Assembly (NCBI RefSeq): GCF_001693515.2
Contig: NZ_CP042968.1
Span: forward strand, 7,782,501-7,846,500
DNA length: 64,000 nt
Source: Bradyrhizobium paxllaeri
GTDB lineage: Bacteria > Pseudomonadota > Alphaproteobacteria > Rhizobiales > Xanthobacteraceae
Direction: 5' to 3'
In this document: in pieces, positions 52,177 to 60,321 of the stretch
Position numbering within the stretch: position 1 is the stretch's first letter
How the letters are laid out: every line of letters starts with the position of its first letter
The notes under the pieces: model-generated
Seen by the model: the letters and a program-made list of their open reading frames with translations, nothing else
What the model was told of the DNA's origin: nothing
Database searches by the model: none
Position numbers and translations under genes: made by a program

Positions 52177-54453
52177 ATGTCTTCCATCAGCAGAGCCGCC
52201 AAGCGCCGCCGCGTCTGGCTTACCTCCAGTTTTCTCCTACCGATCGTATCGCTCGGCATTTCCGGAGCAGAGGCGCAGACGCCGCCTGAGCAATTGCCGC
52301 CAATCGAGGTCACCTCGCCCACCGACCCGAACCGGACCCGCGCCAAACCGACCACCGATGAAGGATCGACCTCGCGCCGCGTCGTCCCGGCGGCAGCGCC
52401 CTCGACCGGTAGGCGGCCAGCAGCCGGGACGGGCTCGGACGCCTCATCGCAAAGCGCTTCGCAAGGCGCTGATGGCAGCGGCGGCCGGCAGTTCTCCGGC
52501 ATCGTCGGTACTGCGTCGACCGTAATTACCGCCGATGAGATCGCTCATTCGCCCGCACAAACGTTGCAGGAAATCATCGCGCAAACGCCCGGTGTGCAGC
52601 TGACCAGCCTGTTTGGCGGCGTCAACGGCGCCAAGACCAGCGTCGACCTCCGCGGATTCGGCGCGTTCGCAACGTCAAATACCCTGGTGCTCATCAACGG
52701 CCGAAGGCTCAACGACATCGACATGGCCGGCGTCGATTTTTCGACCATTCCGCGCGATTCGATCGAGCGTATTGAAATCACGCGCGGCAACAGCGGCGCG
52801 GTGCTTTACGGAGACAATGCAGTCGGCGGCGTCATCAATATCGTCCTGAAGAACGGCGTTGGCGGCCCGCCAGTTGCCATGCGCGCGGAGGCCGGCGTCG
52901 GTTCCTTCAACCAGCGTCTGGCCAATCTCTCCGTGGCGACGAATACGGGGCCGTGGTCGACGTCATTTTATGGCAACGCCATCAAGTCCGACGGCTATCG
53001 CGAAAACAACGCGCTCGACCAGAAGAACGGGGTCGGCAATCTCAATTACACCACGCCCGACCTCAAGGCCTTCCTGACGGTGACCGGCGACGACCAGAAG
53101 CTCGGATTCCCCGGCGGTCGCATCGTAGATCCCTCGATCGGCGTCAATGAGCTGGTGACAAACCGCCGGGGCGCCGCCACGCCGTTCGATTACGGCAACC
53201 AGCAGGGCGCCAGCGCCACCACCGGCTTTACCAAGACAATCATGAACGGCATCGACCTGATCGTCGACGGCGGCGTTCGGAAGAAGGACACGCAAAGCGG
53301 TTTCTTCGGCGCTGTGCCGTTTGCCTCGCCGCTTCCGAGTTTCTCCTCCACTTATAACGACGCATCATTGCTGACCTGGTCGATCACGCCGCGATTGAGC
53401 GTCAAGCACTCGATCTTCGGAGTTCCCTCGCAGATCCTGACCGGCATCGATTATTACGACGCGACATTCAATCAGGATCGCGGAGCGTTCAAAGGCCTTG
53501 CGCCGACCCATATCTACGACCTGTCGCAACAGACGCTGGCCGGCTACTGGCAGCACACTCTTGGCCTGTTGCCGACGACCGATTTCTCCTATGGCGCCAG
53601 GATTCAAAACACCAGCCTGAGTGCCCGGGATCGGTTCGATCCCAATGCGCCCGGTTGCGCCATGTTCTTCAATTGCAGCCCCGCGGCCTCTCCGTTGGAC
53701 AGCAACGAAACGCAATATGCGCTGCATGTTGGCCTCGAGCATCGCTTCAATAGCGTGTTCTCGGTATTCGGCCGCGCCGCGCGCGCATTCCGAACCCCGA
53801 CCGTCGACGAGCGCGTCTCCAACGGTCCCTTCTTCGTTCCAGGGACTTTCCAGTTGAAGACCCAGACCTCGTACGACATCGAGGGCGGATTCCGCATCAA
53901 GAGCGGTGGCTTCCAGATGCAATCGAGCATCTACAACATGGATCTCGAGAACGAGATCCATTTCATCCCGGCGCTGTTTTTCAACGTCAACCTCGATCCG
54001 ACCCGCCGCTACGGCTCCGAGACCAGCGCTTCGCTGCGCGTCAGCGACACGGTGACGCTCCGCGGCGGCGTGGCCTATACCCGCGCGGTGTTTCGCGAAG
54101 GGGAGTTCGCCGGCAACGACGTGCCGCTGGTGTCCCGCTACACCGCGAGCGGCGGCGTGACCTGGAACATCTGGCAGAATTACCTGGTGTTCGATGCCAC
54201 GGTGCGCGCCTGGAGCGAACGCTTCATGGACAATGACCAGGCCAACACCCAGCGGCGTATTCCGGCGGACGCCACCGTCGATCTGAAACTGAGCGGCGCC
54301 TACGATCGCTTCTTCTGGTCGGTGGGCGTGAACAATCTGTTCAACGCACTCTACTATGACTACGCGATCGCCAGTTCGTTCACGCCCGGCCGCTTCTCGG
54401 CCTACCCGCTCGCCGGCCGCACCTTCATGGTGAAGGCCGGCGCGACGTTCTGA
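52177..54453 (+). CDS. btuB: TonB-dependent outer-membrane receptor, probable cobalamin receptor (BtuB-like)
   Basis: 758 aa. A signal peptide (about 1-33, ending SGAEAQ) precedes a Pro/Thr/Ser-rich linker (35-110). The plug domain follows: STVITADEIAHSPAQTLQEIIAQTPGVQLTSLFGGVNGAKTSVDLRGFG and IERIEITRGNSGAVLYGDNAVGGVINIVLKNG. A 22-strand beta barrel ends in the terminal aromatic GRTFMVKAGATF. The upstream B12 riboswitch and divergent btuCDF-like operon make a corrinoid the likely ligand. The long linker after the signal peptide is unlike E. coli BtuB. Confidence 0.9.
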   Translation: MSSISRAAKRRRVWLTSSFLLPIVSLGISGAEAQTPPEQLPPIEVTSPTDPNRTRAKPTTDEGSTSRRVVPAAAPSTGRRPAAGTGSDASSQSASQGADGSGGRQFSGIVGTASTVITADEIAHSPAQTLQEIIAQTPGVQLTSLFGGVNGAKTSVDLRGFGAFATSNTLVLINGRRLNDIDMAGVDFSTIPRDSIERIEITRGNSGAVLYGDNAVGGVINIVLKNGVGGPPVAMRAEAGVGSFNQRLANLSVATNTGPWSTSFYGNAIKSDGYRENNALDQKNGVGNLNYTTPDLKAFLTVTGDDQKLGFPGGRIVDPSIGVNELVTNRRGAATPFDYGNQQGASATTGFTKTIMNGIDLIVDGGVRKKDTQSGFFGAVPFASPLPSFSSTYNDASLLTWSITPRLSVKHSIFGVPSQILTGIDYYDATFNQDRGAFKGLAPTHIYDLSQQTLAGYWQHTLGLLPTTDFSYGARIQNTSLSARDRFDPNAPGCAMFFNCSPAASPLDSNETQYALHVGLEHRFNSVFSVFGRAARAFRTPTVDERVSNGPFFVPGTFQLKTQTSYDIEGGFRIKSGGFQMQSSIYNMDLENEIHFIPALFFNVNLDPTRRYGSETSASLRVSDTVTLRGGVAYTRAVFREGEFAGNDVPLVSRYTASGGVTWNIWQNYLVFDATVRAWSERFMDNDQANTQRRIPADATVDLKLSGAYDRFFWSVGVNNLFNALYYDYAIASSFTPGRFSAYPLAGRTFMVKAGATF

Positions 54454-54472
54454 CCCGAGCCGCCGGTTCGGC

Positions 54473-54493
54473 GACAAGCCGGGCCGGCTTGTC
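54473..54493 (+). terminator. Hairpin GACAAGCC-GGGCC-GGCTTGTC after the receptor gene
   Basis: A GC-rich 8-bp stem 19 bp past the stop codon, without a T-run. It is the first of two adjacent hairpins. Confidence 0.45.
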
Positions 54494-54506
54494 CTGACCT
54501 GACGAG

Positions 54507-54546
54507 AAGGTATTCTCCTTTCGCTTATTGCCGGGGAGAATATCTT
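54507..54546 (+). terminator. Hairpin AAGGTATTCTCC / GGAGAATATCTT after the receptor gene
   Basis: A 12-bp stem with one G-U pair and a 16-nt loop, ending in TCTTT. It is likely to end the receptor transcript, although the T-run is short. Confidence 0.5.
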
Positions 54547-54574
54547 TCATGCCTGAACCGCGTCCGTTCCGGCG

Positions 54575-55579
54575 ATGAGTGCCGCCGCCATCGATCTTCT
54601 GCGGCGGGAAATAGCCAATCCCGATACGCAATGGAGCCTCGGCACTTTCGGCGCCATCGCCGAGTTTTCGCGCGATCAGGGCGAACCAGTGCGCCTCGTC
54701 CAGTCGGACGAAGCTGTTTCCGCGGTGACCCCGCGCGGTGGTATCGCGCTGAAACCCGTTGCCGGTACCCGCGCCTTTCCCTCGGAGGGCATCACCAAGA
54801 CCGGCTGGAATCAGCGGGTCGCGCTGGTGCTGCCCGCGGACCATTGCGCAATGAGCCGGCGCACCGTGCTGACGGAGATCGGCACCGATCGCGAGGCGCT
54901 GCGCGCCGAGGATCGCCGATCCATCCTGTTCGACCTCGGTCTCGGCGCGTTGCAGGCCGACTTCTGCGTCCGCATTGCCAACCCCGATCTCGCCGCGCGG
55001 CTGCGCGAACTCACGGGCCGCGCCGTGTTCGCAGCCGATAATCCGGCGATGGCGCTGATACTCGCGGCCAATCCGCATCGCGTCTTCATCAGCCGGCTCG
55101 GGCGCATCGAGGTCTATCAGACGATCCCGCCGCCATCGGGCAAGAGCCCGGAGGGGCCTCACACGCATGTGCTGCCAAAGCTGTTGAACAGCGGCCGCAC
55201 CCATCCGGCAACCGAGCCGGTGCCTGAAGGCATGGTCCCCTGCGCGCATCTCTATCCTCCGCATCCGGCGCGCGATGGGCTGGGCGAGGCCCGGCCGTTC
55301 GACGTCACGCATCATCGCGCGTTTCAGGCGATGCTGGCTGTGTGCGGCGATCCCGAAACATTGGCGGTCAAACAGCGTGTGATCGATGCAGTGCTTACCG
55401 GCGAGCCGCCTTCGGCGATCGCCTCTGGTCGTCACGGCCGAACCAGCATCCGCATCGCCTTGCGGCAGATGAAATCGCAAGGATATGCATCAACGGCGCT
55501 GGACGCCTGGCTTGCCAGCTTCGACCTAGGCAGCCCGGACGAACAGGATGATGCAGCGGAACTGCACAGGCATGATTGA
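54575..55579 (+). CDS. Hypothetical protein (DUF6925-like)
   Basis: 334 aa. The N-terminus reads MSAAAIDLLRREIANPDTQWSLGTFGAIAEFSRDQGEPVRL. There is no signal peptide or membrane segment. A histidine-rich middle (PEGPHTHVLPKLLNSGRTHPATEPVPEGMVPCAHLYPPHPARD) could bind a metal. The C-terminal part (AIASGRHGRTSIRIALRQMKSQG) resembles a small helix-turn-helix-like segment. The family appears to be an uncharacterised one found in rhizobia. It follows the riboswitch-controlled receptor gene but is separated by two hairpins, so a link to cobalamin is only possible. Confidence 0.75.
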   Translation: MSAAAIDLLRREIANPDTQWSLGTFGAIAEFSRDQGEPVRLVQSDEAVSAVTPRGGIALKPVAGTRAFPSEGITKTGWNQRVALVLPADHCAMSRRTVLTEIGTDREALRAEDRRSILFDLGLGALQADFCVRIANPDLAARLRELTGRAVFAADNPAMALILAANPHRVFISRLGRIEVYQTIPPPSGKSPEGPHTHVLPKLLNSGRTHPATEPVPEGMVPCAHLYPPHPARDGLGEARPFDVTHHRAFQAMLAVCGDPETLAVKQRVIDAVLTGEPPSAIASGRHGRTSIRIALRQMKSQGYASTALDAWLASFDLGSPDEQDDAAELHRHD

Positions 55580-55586
55580 TTTGGAA

Positions 55587-55624
55587 AGAAAGCGACATCT
55601 TTTCGACCAAAAATAACGCTTTCT
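55587..55624 (+). terminator. Hairpin AGAAAGCG / CGCTTTCT after the hypothetical gene
   Basis: An 8-bp perfect stem with a 22-nt AT-rich loop, 7 bp past the stop. The large loop and absent T-run make it a weak terminator candidate. Confidence 0.35.
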
Positions 55625-55785
55625 GTGATCAGATCCCGTGATAAATGAAGCCGCAAAATCGCTCGACGATTTCTGTCGTAACTCGAAAGACGTGACAGGA
55701 GCGAATGTCGAAGCTGCCGCCTATCCAAACTGATTCGGTTGGGCTAGCGGTCAAAAACAACACAGTAGATTGAGACTGACTTGAA

Positions 55786-56058
55786 ATGACGAACGACGAT
55801 CAAGATCGCTCCGACCGGGCCGCAAGAGCGGCCGAGGAAGCCAGGTCCGCCATGGCCGAGCGGGAAGCCGCCACGAAAGCCACGCTCGATAACATGGCGA
55901 GGTTGAGGGCATTGCGGCTGGCGCGCGAAGCAGCCGAGCCGCCGCGTGCGCCTGCGACAAAGAAGGCGCGCGCTGCCAAGGCACGGAAGCCGGCGGAGAA
56001 GACCCCGGCCCTTTCCGACTGGCTGGCGAACCAGCAAAGCGGCGGACGGCGAATCTGA
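55786..56058 (+). CDS. Small charged hypothetical protein
   Basis: 90 aa (MTNDDQDRSDRAARAAEEARSAMAEREAATKATLDNMARLRALRLAREAAE...). It is predicted as one long helix for the first 50 residues, then a basic Ala/Pro/Lys tail (PPRAPATKKARAAKARKPAEKTP) ending in SDWLANQQSGGRRI. The tail resembles those of nucleic-acid-binding accessory proteins, but no family is recognised. SD evidence is weak. The composition matches its neighbours, and similar small proteins are common in Bradyrhizobium genomes. Confidence 0.6.
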   Translation: MTNDDQDRSDRAARAAEEARSAMAEREAATKATLDNMARLRALRLAREAAEPPRAPATKKARAAKARKPAEKTPALSDWLANQQSGGRRI

Positions 56059-56083
56059 GCGAGCCGCTCAGAAGTCCGGTGCG

Positions 56084-56326
56084 TTACGCCGGCCCCGGCC
56101 AATCGATCAGCGATCGCGTCTTGTTCTCGGCGTCGTAGACCTGCACCTGCAGCATCTGGAAGCGGTTCTTCAATGCCATGCCCGCTTCCTCCGCCGACTC
56201 GACCGTATCATGATGCGACTTGAAGTGACCATCGACCACCAGTGAGTAACCGGTGGTTGGCGCCTTGTCGGCACGGATGGTCTTGCGCGGCTGCGGTTCA
56301 TCCAGCGCAATGCGGGGCTTCTTCAT
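56084..56326 (-). CDS. Small hypothetical protein
   Basis: 80 aa (MKKPRIALDEPQPRKTIRADKAPTTGYSLVVDGHFKSHHDTVESAEEAGMALKNRFQMLQVQVYDAENKTRSLIDWP). The core GYSLVVDGHFKSHHDTVESAEEAGMALKNRFQMLQVQVYDAENK looks like a compact beta-alpha-beta unit. No family or function is recognised. It converges with the 90-aa gene (25 bp between stops). Confidence 0.65.
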   Translation of the reverse strand: MKKPRIALDEPQPRKTIRADKAPTTGYSLVVDGHFKSHHDTVESAEEAGMALKNRFQMLQVQVYDAENKTRSLIDWPGPA

Positions 56327-56488
56327 ACTGGCTCCATGTAAGGCCCTTCGGGCTGCAGCCGCAAAAAGGGCGAGAAGAATCGTCTGACTGGCGTTAGGAT
56401 GCCGGCCAAAGGCGGCAGATTGAGGTCATGCCGTTACCCTGAGTCGGCACGCAGCGCAAACGTCGATTGATCCGGCAAGAGGCATCAC

Positions 56489-56650
56489 ATGGACATGGGC
56501 GGAACGGGCAGGAAGAACGAACCTCCGAAAAAAGCGGACGACAAGCCGAAGAAGCCGGAGCGCATTCCGGCCGAGGATGAGGATTACGAGGACGGCGACA
56601 TCGCGACGCCGAAGCATGATCGCTCGGATAATGATGATGAGCCGTTGTGA
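56489..56650 (+). CDS. 53-aa acidic/basic hypothetical protein
   Basis: It starts at ATG 56489 with AAGAGG 6 bases upstream and ends at TGA 56650. The protein MDMGGTGRKNEPPKKADDKPKKPERIPAEDEDYEDGDIATPKHDRSDNDDEPL is highly charged and probably disordered: a Lys/Pro-rich first half and an Asp/Glu-rich second half. No family is recognised. The good SD and clean codon pattern support a real small gene. Confidence 0.5.
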   Translation: MDMGGTGRKNEPPKKADDKPKKPERIPAEDEDYEDGDIATPKHDRSDNDDEPL

Positions 56651-57062
56651 GCGCGGCGTACTCCACGGCGCTCGTGATCAACAGGTAAGACCGTAGGGTG
56701 GGGCGGCTCGTCCGCCGTAGCTCAGCGAGCGAAGGCGGAAGCGTGCCGATAATTCAGGATTACGTTCGCGGATAGATACGGCGCGTCACGCCTTCGCCAC
56801 CCGACGATTCCAGCGCTTACTTCGCTGCACGAGCCGAGATGCTGGAACCTTCCGAGACGAACTTCCGGAGCGGCCTTGCGGGATCAGGCACATCCGATCA
56901 TTGCCGCGCCAAGCGGCCTTTGTCTTCCCATTTCATGACACCGTTCGCGCGCCCTGCCCTCCGCAGGGGCAGCCATGCAGCGGCATTCATGGACAAATAA
57001 CGGCCTGCCTATATTTTCAGCCCGCCCCACCGGGTCGCAGTCACACGGGATCTTGAGCTGAC
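56651..57062. other. Gene-free spacer with a decayed repeat
   Basis: 412 bp without a convincing coding region. At 56694-56750 there is GTAGGGTGGGGCGGC followed by CCGTAGCTCAGCGAGCGAAGGCGGA, which look like degraded pieces of intergenic repeats. The rest shows no conserved signal I can name. It holds the promoter region of the downstream MFS gene. Confidence 0.5.
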
Positions 57063-58277
57063 ATGGTCGATATTCTGGCCGCACCGCAACGGGCCAAGGC
57101 GGATAGTTCGCTGCGCACGCTCGCAGCGATTTCGGTCGCCCATTGGGTCAGCCATTTTCATCTGTTCGTGCTGCCGATGCTGTTTCCGTTCCTCAAAGCG
57201 CAGCTCGGCGTCGGCTATATCGAGCTCGGTTTCGCACTGACCGTGTTCGGCGTCGTCTCCGGCCTGACGCAGGCCCCGATCGGCTATCTCGCCGACCATA
57301 TCGGCGCGCGAAAGGTTTTGCTGATCGGCCTCACCGTCGGTGGCCTGGCGCTGATCATGCTCGGCCTGCACCTGAGCTACGCCTCGCTGATCGTCTGCGC
57401 CGCCCTGCTCGGCCTCGCCAACAGCGTCTATCACCCCTGCGACTACGCGATCCTGTCGACACATATGGATACACGGCGGATGGGCCGCGCCTTCTCGATC
57501 CACACCTTTGCGGGTTTCCTTGGCGGCGCGGTGGCTCCCGCAATCGTGGCCGCGCTGGTGGCAGCCTTCGGCGGCCTTGGCGCGCTGATCGTCGCCGGCG
57601 CGGTCGGCCCGGCGGTGGCGCTGCTATTGATCGCCGTGAAGATTCCCGATGCGAGTTCGGCCGATCGCAAGGCCGATGGCGCACCGGCGACGCAGCAGAG
57701 CATCGTGACGCCGACCCTGATCGTGCTGACGATCTTCTTCATGCTGCTTGGTCTGTCCAATGCCGCCATCAGCAATTTCGGCGTGGTCGCGCTGATGAGC
57801 GGCTATGGCGTGACGTTCTCGGCCGCCAACATCGCGCTGACCGCGTTTCTCGGCGCCAGCGCGGCCGGCGTGCTGGCCGGCGGCTATCTCGCCGACCGCA
57901 CCAAGCGTCACGGCAATGTCGCTGCCGCCTGCTTTGCGATCAACGCCGTCATCATCACGATTATTGCGGTGACCAACCTGCCACCGGTCGTGCTGACCGC
58001 CGCGATGGGGCTGGCCGGATTCCTCGGCGGCGTCATCGCACCCTCGCGCGACATGCTGGTCCGCAATGCCGCACCGGCAGGCGCTGCCGGCCGCGCCTTC
58101 GGCATCGTCTCCACCGGCTTCAATTTCAGCGGCATCCTCTCCCCGCTGCTGTTCGGCTGGATCATGGACCAGCACCTGCCGCATTGGGTGTTCGGCGCGT
58201 CCGTCGCCTTCATGGTGCTGACCGTCCTGCTGGCGCTGGTGACGGACCGCAAGCCCGCGGAACCCGCCAAGGCATAA
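57063..58277 (+). CDS. MFS transporter
   Basis: 404 aa with about twelve membrane helices. Motif A reads GYLADHIGARKVLLIGL, and the second half repeats it as GGYLADRTKRHGNVAAA. NSVYHPCDYAILSTHMDTRRMGRAFSIHTFAGFLGGAVAPA resembles the fosmidomycin-resistance/Fsr-like branch. The substrate is unknown. It is encoded 97 bp before an N-acyl-D-amino-acid deacylase-like gene on the same strand, so it could import or export an acylated amino acid. Confidence 0.87.
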   Translation: MVDILAAPQRAKADSSLRTLAAISVAHWVSHFHLFVLPMLFPFLKAQLGVGYIELGFALTVFGVVSGLTQAPIGYLADHIGARKVLLIGLTVGGLALIMLGLHLSYASLIVCAALLGLANSVYHPCDYAILSTHMDTRRMGRAFSIHTFAGFLGGAVAPAIVAALVAAFGGLGALIVAGAVGPAVALLLIAVKIPDASSADRKADGAPATQQSIVTPTLIVLTIFFMLLGLSNAAISNFGVVALMSGYGVTFSAANIALTAFLGASAAGVLAGGYLADRTKRHGNVAAACFAINAVIITIIAVTNLPPVVLTAAMGLAGFLGGVIAPSRDMLVRNAAPAGAAGRAFGIVSTGFNFSGILSPLLFGWIMDQHLPHWVFGASVAFMVLTVLLALVTDRKPAEPAKA

Positions 58278-58374
58278 CTACCTGCCGATGCATTCCTGAG
58301 CCTCATCCCCGGCGGTTGACAGCATCTGGCGGCGTCGGATGATGCGGCAACAAAACAAATACGGGATGGAAGCC

Positions 58375-60117
58375 ATGACCTCGACCCCCGACCTCGTGAT
58401 CCGCGGCGGCACCATTGCCGATGGCAAGGGTGGCGATTTGTTCGAAGCGGATGTTGCCATCTCGGGTGGCCGCATCACCGAAGTCGGCAAAGTCGCCGCC
58501 AAGGGCAAGGAAGAGATCGACGCCAAAGGCAAACTGGTCGCGCCCGGCTTCGTCGACATCCACACCCATTATGACGGGCAGGTCACCTGGAGCCAGGACA
58601 TCACGCCCTCGTCGCAGAACGGCGTGACGACCGCGATCATGGGCAATTGCGGCGTCGGCTTTGCGCCGTGCCGTCCGGCCGATCACGTCAGGCTGATTCA
58701 ATTGATGGAAGGCGTCGAGGACATCCCCGAGCCGGTACTGAGCGCCGGCATTCCCTGGGCGTGGGAAAGCTTTCCGGATTACATGGACTGGCTGTCCAAA
58801 CGAAGTTTCGACATGGATATCGGCGCGCAACTGCCGCACGCGGCGCTACGCGTTTATGTAATGGGTGAGCGCGGCGCACGGCGCGATCCCGCAACGCCCG
58901 AGGACAATAAGGCGATGGCGGCGCTCGCCGGGGACGCCGTGCGATCAGGCGCATTGGGATTCTCGACCTCGCGCACCCTCAACCACCGCACCTCGACCGG
59001 CGACTACACGCCGACGCTGAAGGCGGGCGAAGATGAATTGACTGCGATCGCCGCCGCGATGCATGGCGTCGGCCGCAGCGTGCTTCAGTTCGTGCTCGAC
59101 CAGAGCACCGTGCACGAAGACCTGCCGATGATGCTGCGGGTCGCCGAAAATACCAGATGTCCGATCTCGTTTTCCGTCGCCCAGGCGGACAAGGCGCCGC
59201 GGCGCTGGCGGCAGACGATGGACACCATCAATGAAGCCGCCGCTCGCGGCCTCTCGATCACCACCCAGATCGCCGCGCGGCCCGTGGGGTTGCTGCTTGG
59301 GCTGGAATTGTCACGCAACCCGTTCCAGACCCATCCGAGCTACCGCGCGATCGCCAACCTGCCGCTGGCGGAGCGGCTCACGCATTTGCGCCGGGCGGAA
59401 GTACGCGCCGCCATCCTGAGCGAGACGGCGACGGCAACCGACGATCCGCTGTTCTTCCGCCCGAACTACGACAAGATGTATCTACTGGGTAATCCCCCTG
59501 ATTACGAGCAGCCGCCGGAAAATGCGCTCGGCCCGCAAGCCCGCCGGCAGGGCCGACAGCCGGAAGAACTTGCCTATGAGGCGATGCTGACGGACGACGG
59601 CCGCGGCATGCTCTATGTGCCGTTCCTCAATTATGCCGACGGCAATCTCGATGCCGTGCATGAGATGCTGCGCGAGCCCAGCGCCGTGCCGGGCCTTTCC
59701 GACGGCGGCGCGCATTGCGGCATCATCTGCGACGCCAGCTTCCCGACCTACCTTTTGACGCACTGGACGCGCGACCGCAGCCGCGGCGAAAAACTCTCGA
59801 TCCCGTTCGTGGTCGCCGCGCAGTCACGCAAGACCGCGCTCTCGGTCGGCCTCTACGACCGCGGCGTGATCGCGCCCGGCTTCAAGGCCGACGTCAACGT
59901 GATCGACTATGACCGCCTGCATCTGCATCCGCCGAAGGTGCATTACGACCTCCCCGTCGGCGGCCGCCGCCTGATGCAGCAAGTGGATGGCTATGATGCC
60001 ACCATTGTCTCCGGCGTGGTGACGCAGCGCGGCGGCAAGGCCACCGGCACCCGTCCGGGCAAACTGGTGCGCGGCGCGCAAGGTTCAAAGCCGCAGATGG
60101 ATGCGGCGGCGAGTTAG
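58375..60117 (+). CDS. N-acyl-D-amino-acid deacylase-like amidohydrolase
   Basis: 580 aa from ATG 58375 (MTSTPDLVIRGGTIADGKGG); an ATG at 58366 is also possible. The amidohydrolase metal motif GFVDIHTHYDGQVTWSQDITPSSQNGVTTAIMGNCGVGFAPCRP is characteristic of the D-aminoacylase branch. SDGGAHCGIICDAS and the C-terminal composite domain (GLYDRGVIAPGFKADVNVIDYDRLHLHPPKVHYDLPVGGRRLMQQVDGYDATIVSGVVTQRGG) follow. A zinc-dependent hydrolase of N-acyl amino acids or related amides is predicted. MFS genes flank it on both sides, suggesting a small uptake-and-hydrolysis unit. Confidence 0.88.
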   Translation: MTSTPDLVIRGGTIADGKGGDLFEADVAISGGRITEVGKVAAKGKEEIDAKGKLVAPGFVDIHTHYDGQVTWSQDITPSSQNGVTTAIMGNCGVGFAPCRPADHVRLIQLMEGVEDIPEPVLSAGIPWAWESFPDYMDWLSKRSFDMDIGAQLPHAALRVYVMGERGARRDPATPEDNKAMAALAGDAVRSGALGFSTSRTLNHRTSTGDYTPTLKAGEDELTAIAAAMHGVGRSVLQFVLDQSTVHEDLPMMLRVAENTRCPISFSVAQADKAPRRWRQTMDTINEAAARGLSITTQIAARPVGLLLGLELSRNPFQTHPSYRAIANLPLAERLTHLRRAEVRAAILSETATATDDPLFFRPNYDKMYLLGNPPDYEQPPENALGPQARRQGRQPEELAYEAMLTDDGRGMLYVPFLNYADGNLDAVHEMLREPSAVPGLSDGGAHCGIICDASFPTYLLTHWTRDRSRGEKLSIPFVVAAQSRKTALSVGLYDRGVIAPGFKADVNVIDYDRLHLHPPKVHYDLPVGGRRLMQQVDGYDATIVSGVVTQRGGKATGTRPGKLVRGAQGSKPQMDAAAS

Positions 60118-60123
60118 CTTCAT

Positions 60124-60311
60124 CTTCCCCTGGAGGGGTCCGAGACGAGCGAAGCTCGCTCGTGGATCGGTTCTCATGAAATGCGAACCGAGGTGGGGTG
60201 ACGGTCTCTCCACGTCCAACAGCGCCCGGGTGGATAGACTGTCGCCCCACCTCGTCTTGCATTCGCTTCGCGAAAGCAAGACGACCCGCCCCCTCAAGGG
60301 GCGGGTGAAGT
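60124..60311. repeat. Nested palindromic repeat between convergent genes
   Basis: Outer CTTCCCCTGGAGGGG at the left and CCCCCTCAAGGGGCGGGTGAAG at the right (positions 60122-60311) enclose GAGGTGGGGTGAC / GTCGCCCCACCTC with an inner CCACG...CGGGTGG hairpin. It fills the 204-bp gap between the deacylase and the MFS gene. Confidence 0.75.
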
Positions 60312-60321
60312 GCCGCATCCC

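Noticed and set aside
56716..56745. CCGTAGCTCAGCGAGCG resembling the start of a tRNA
   Set aside because: No acceptor, anticodon or T-loop can be drawn. The string matches a common fragment of Bradyrhizobium intergenic repeats.
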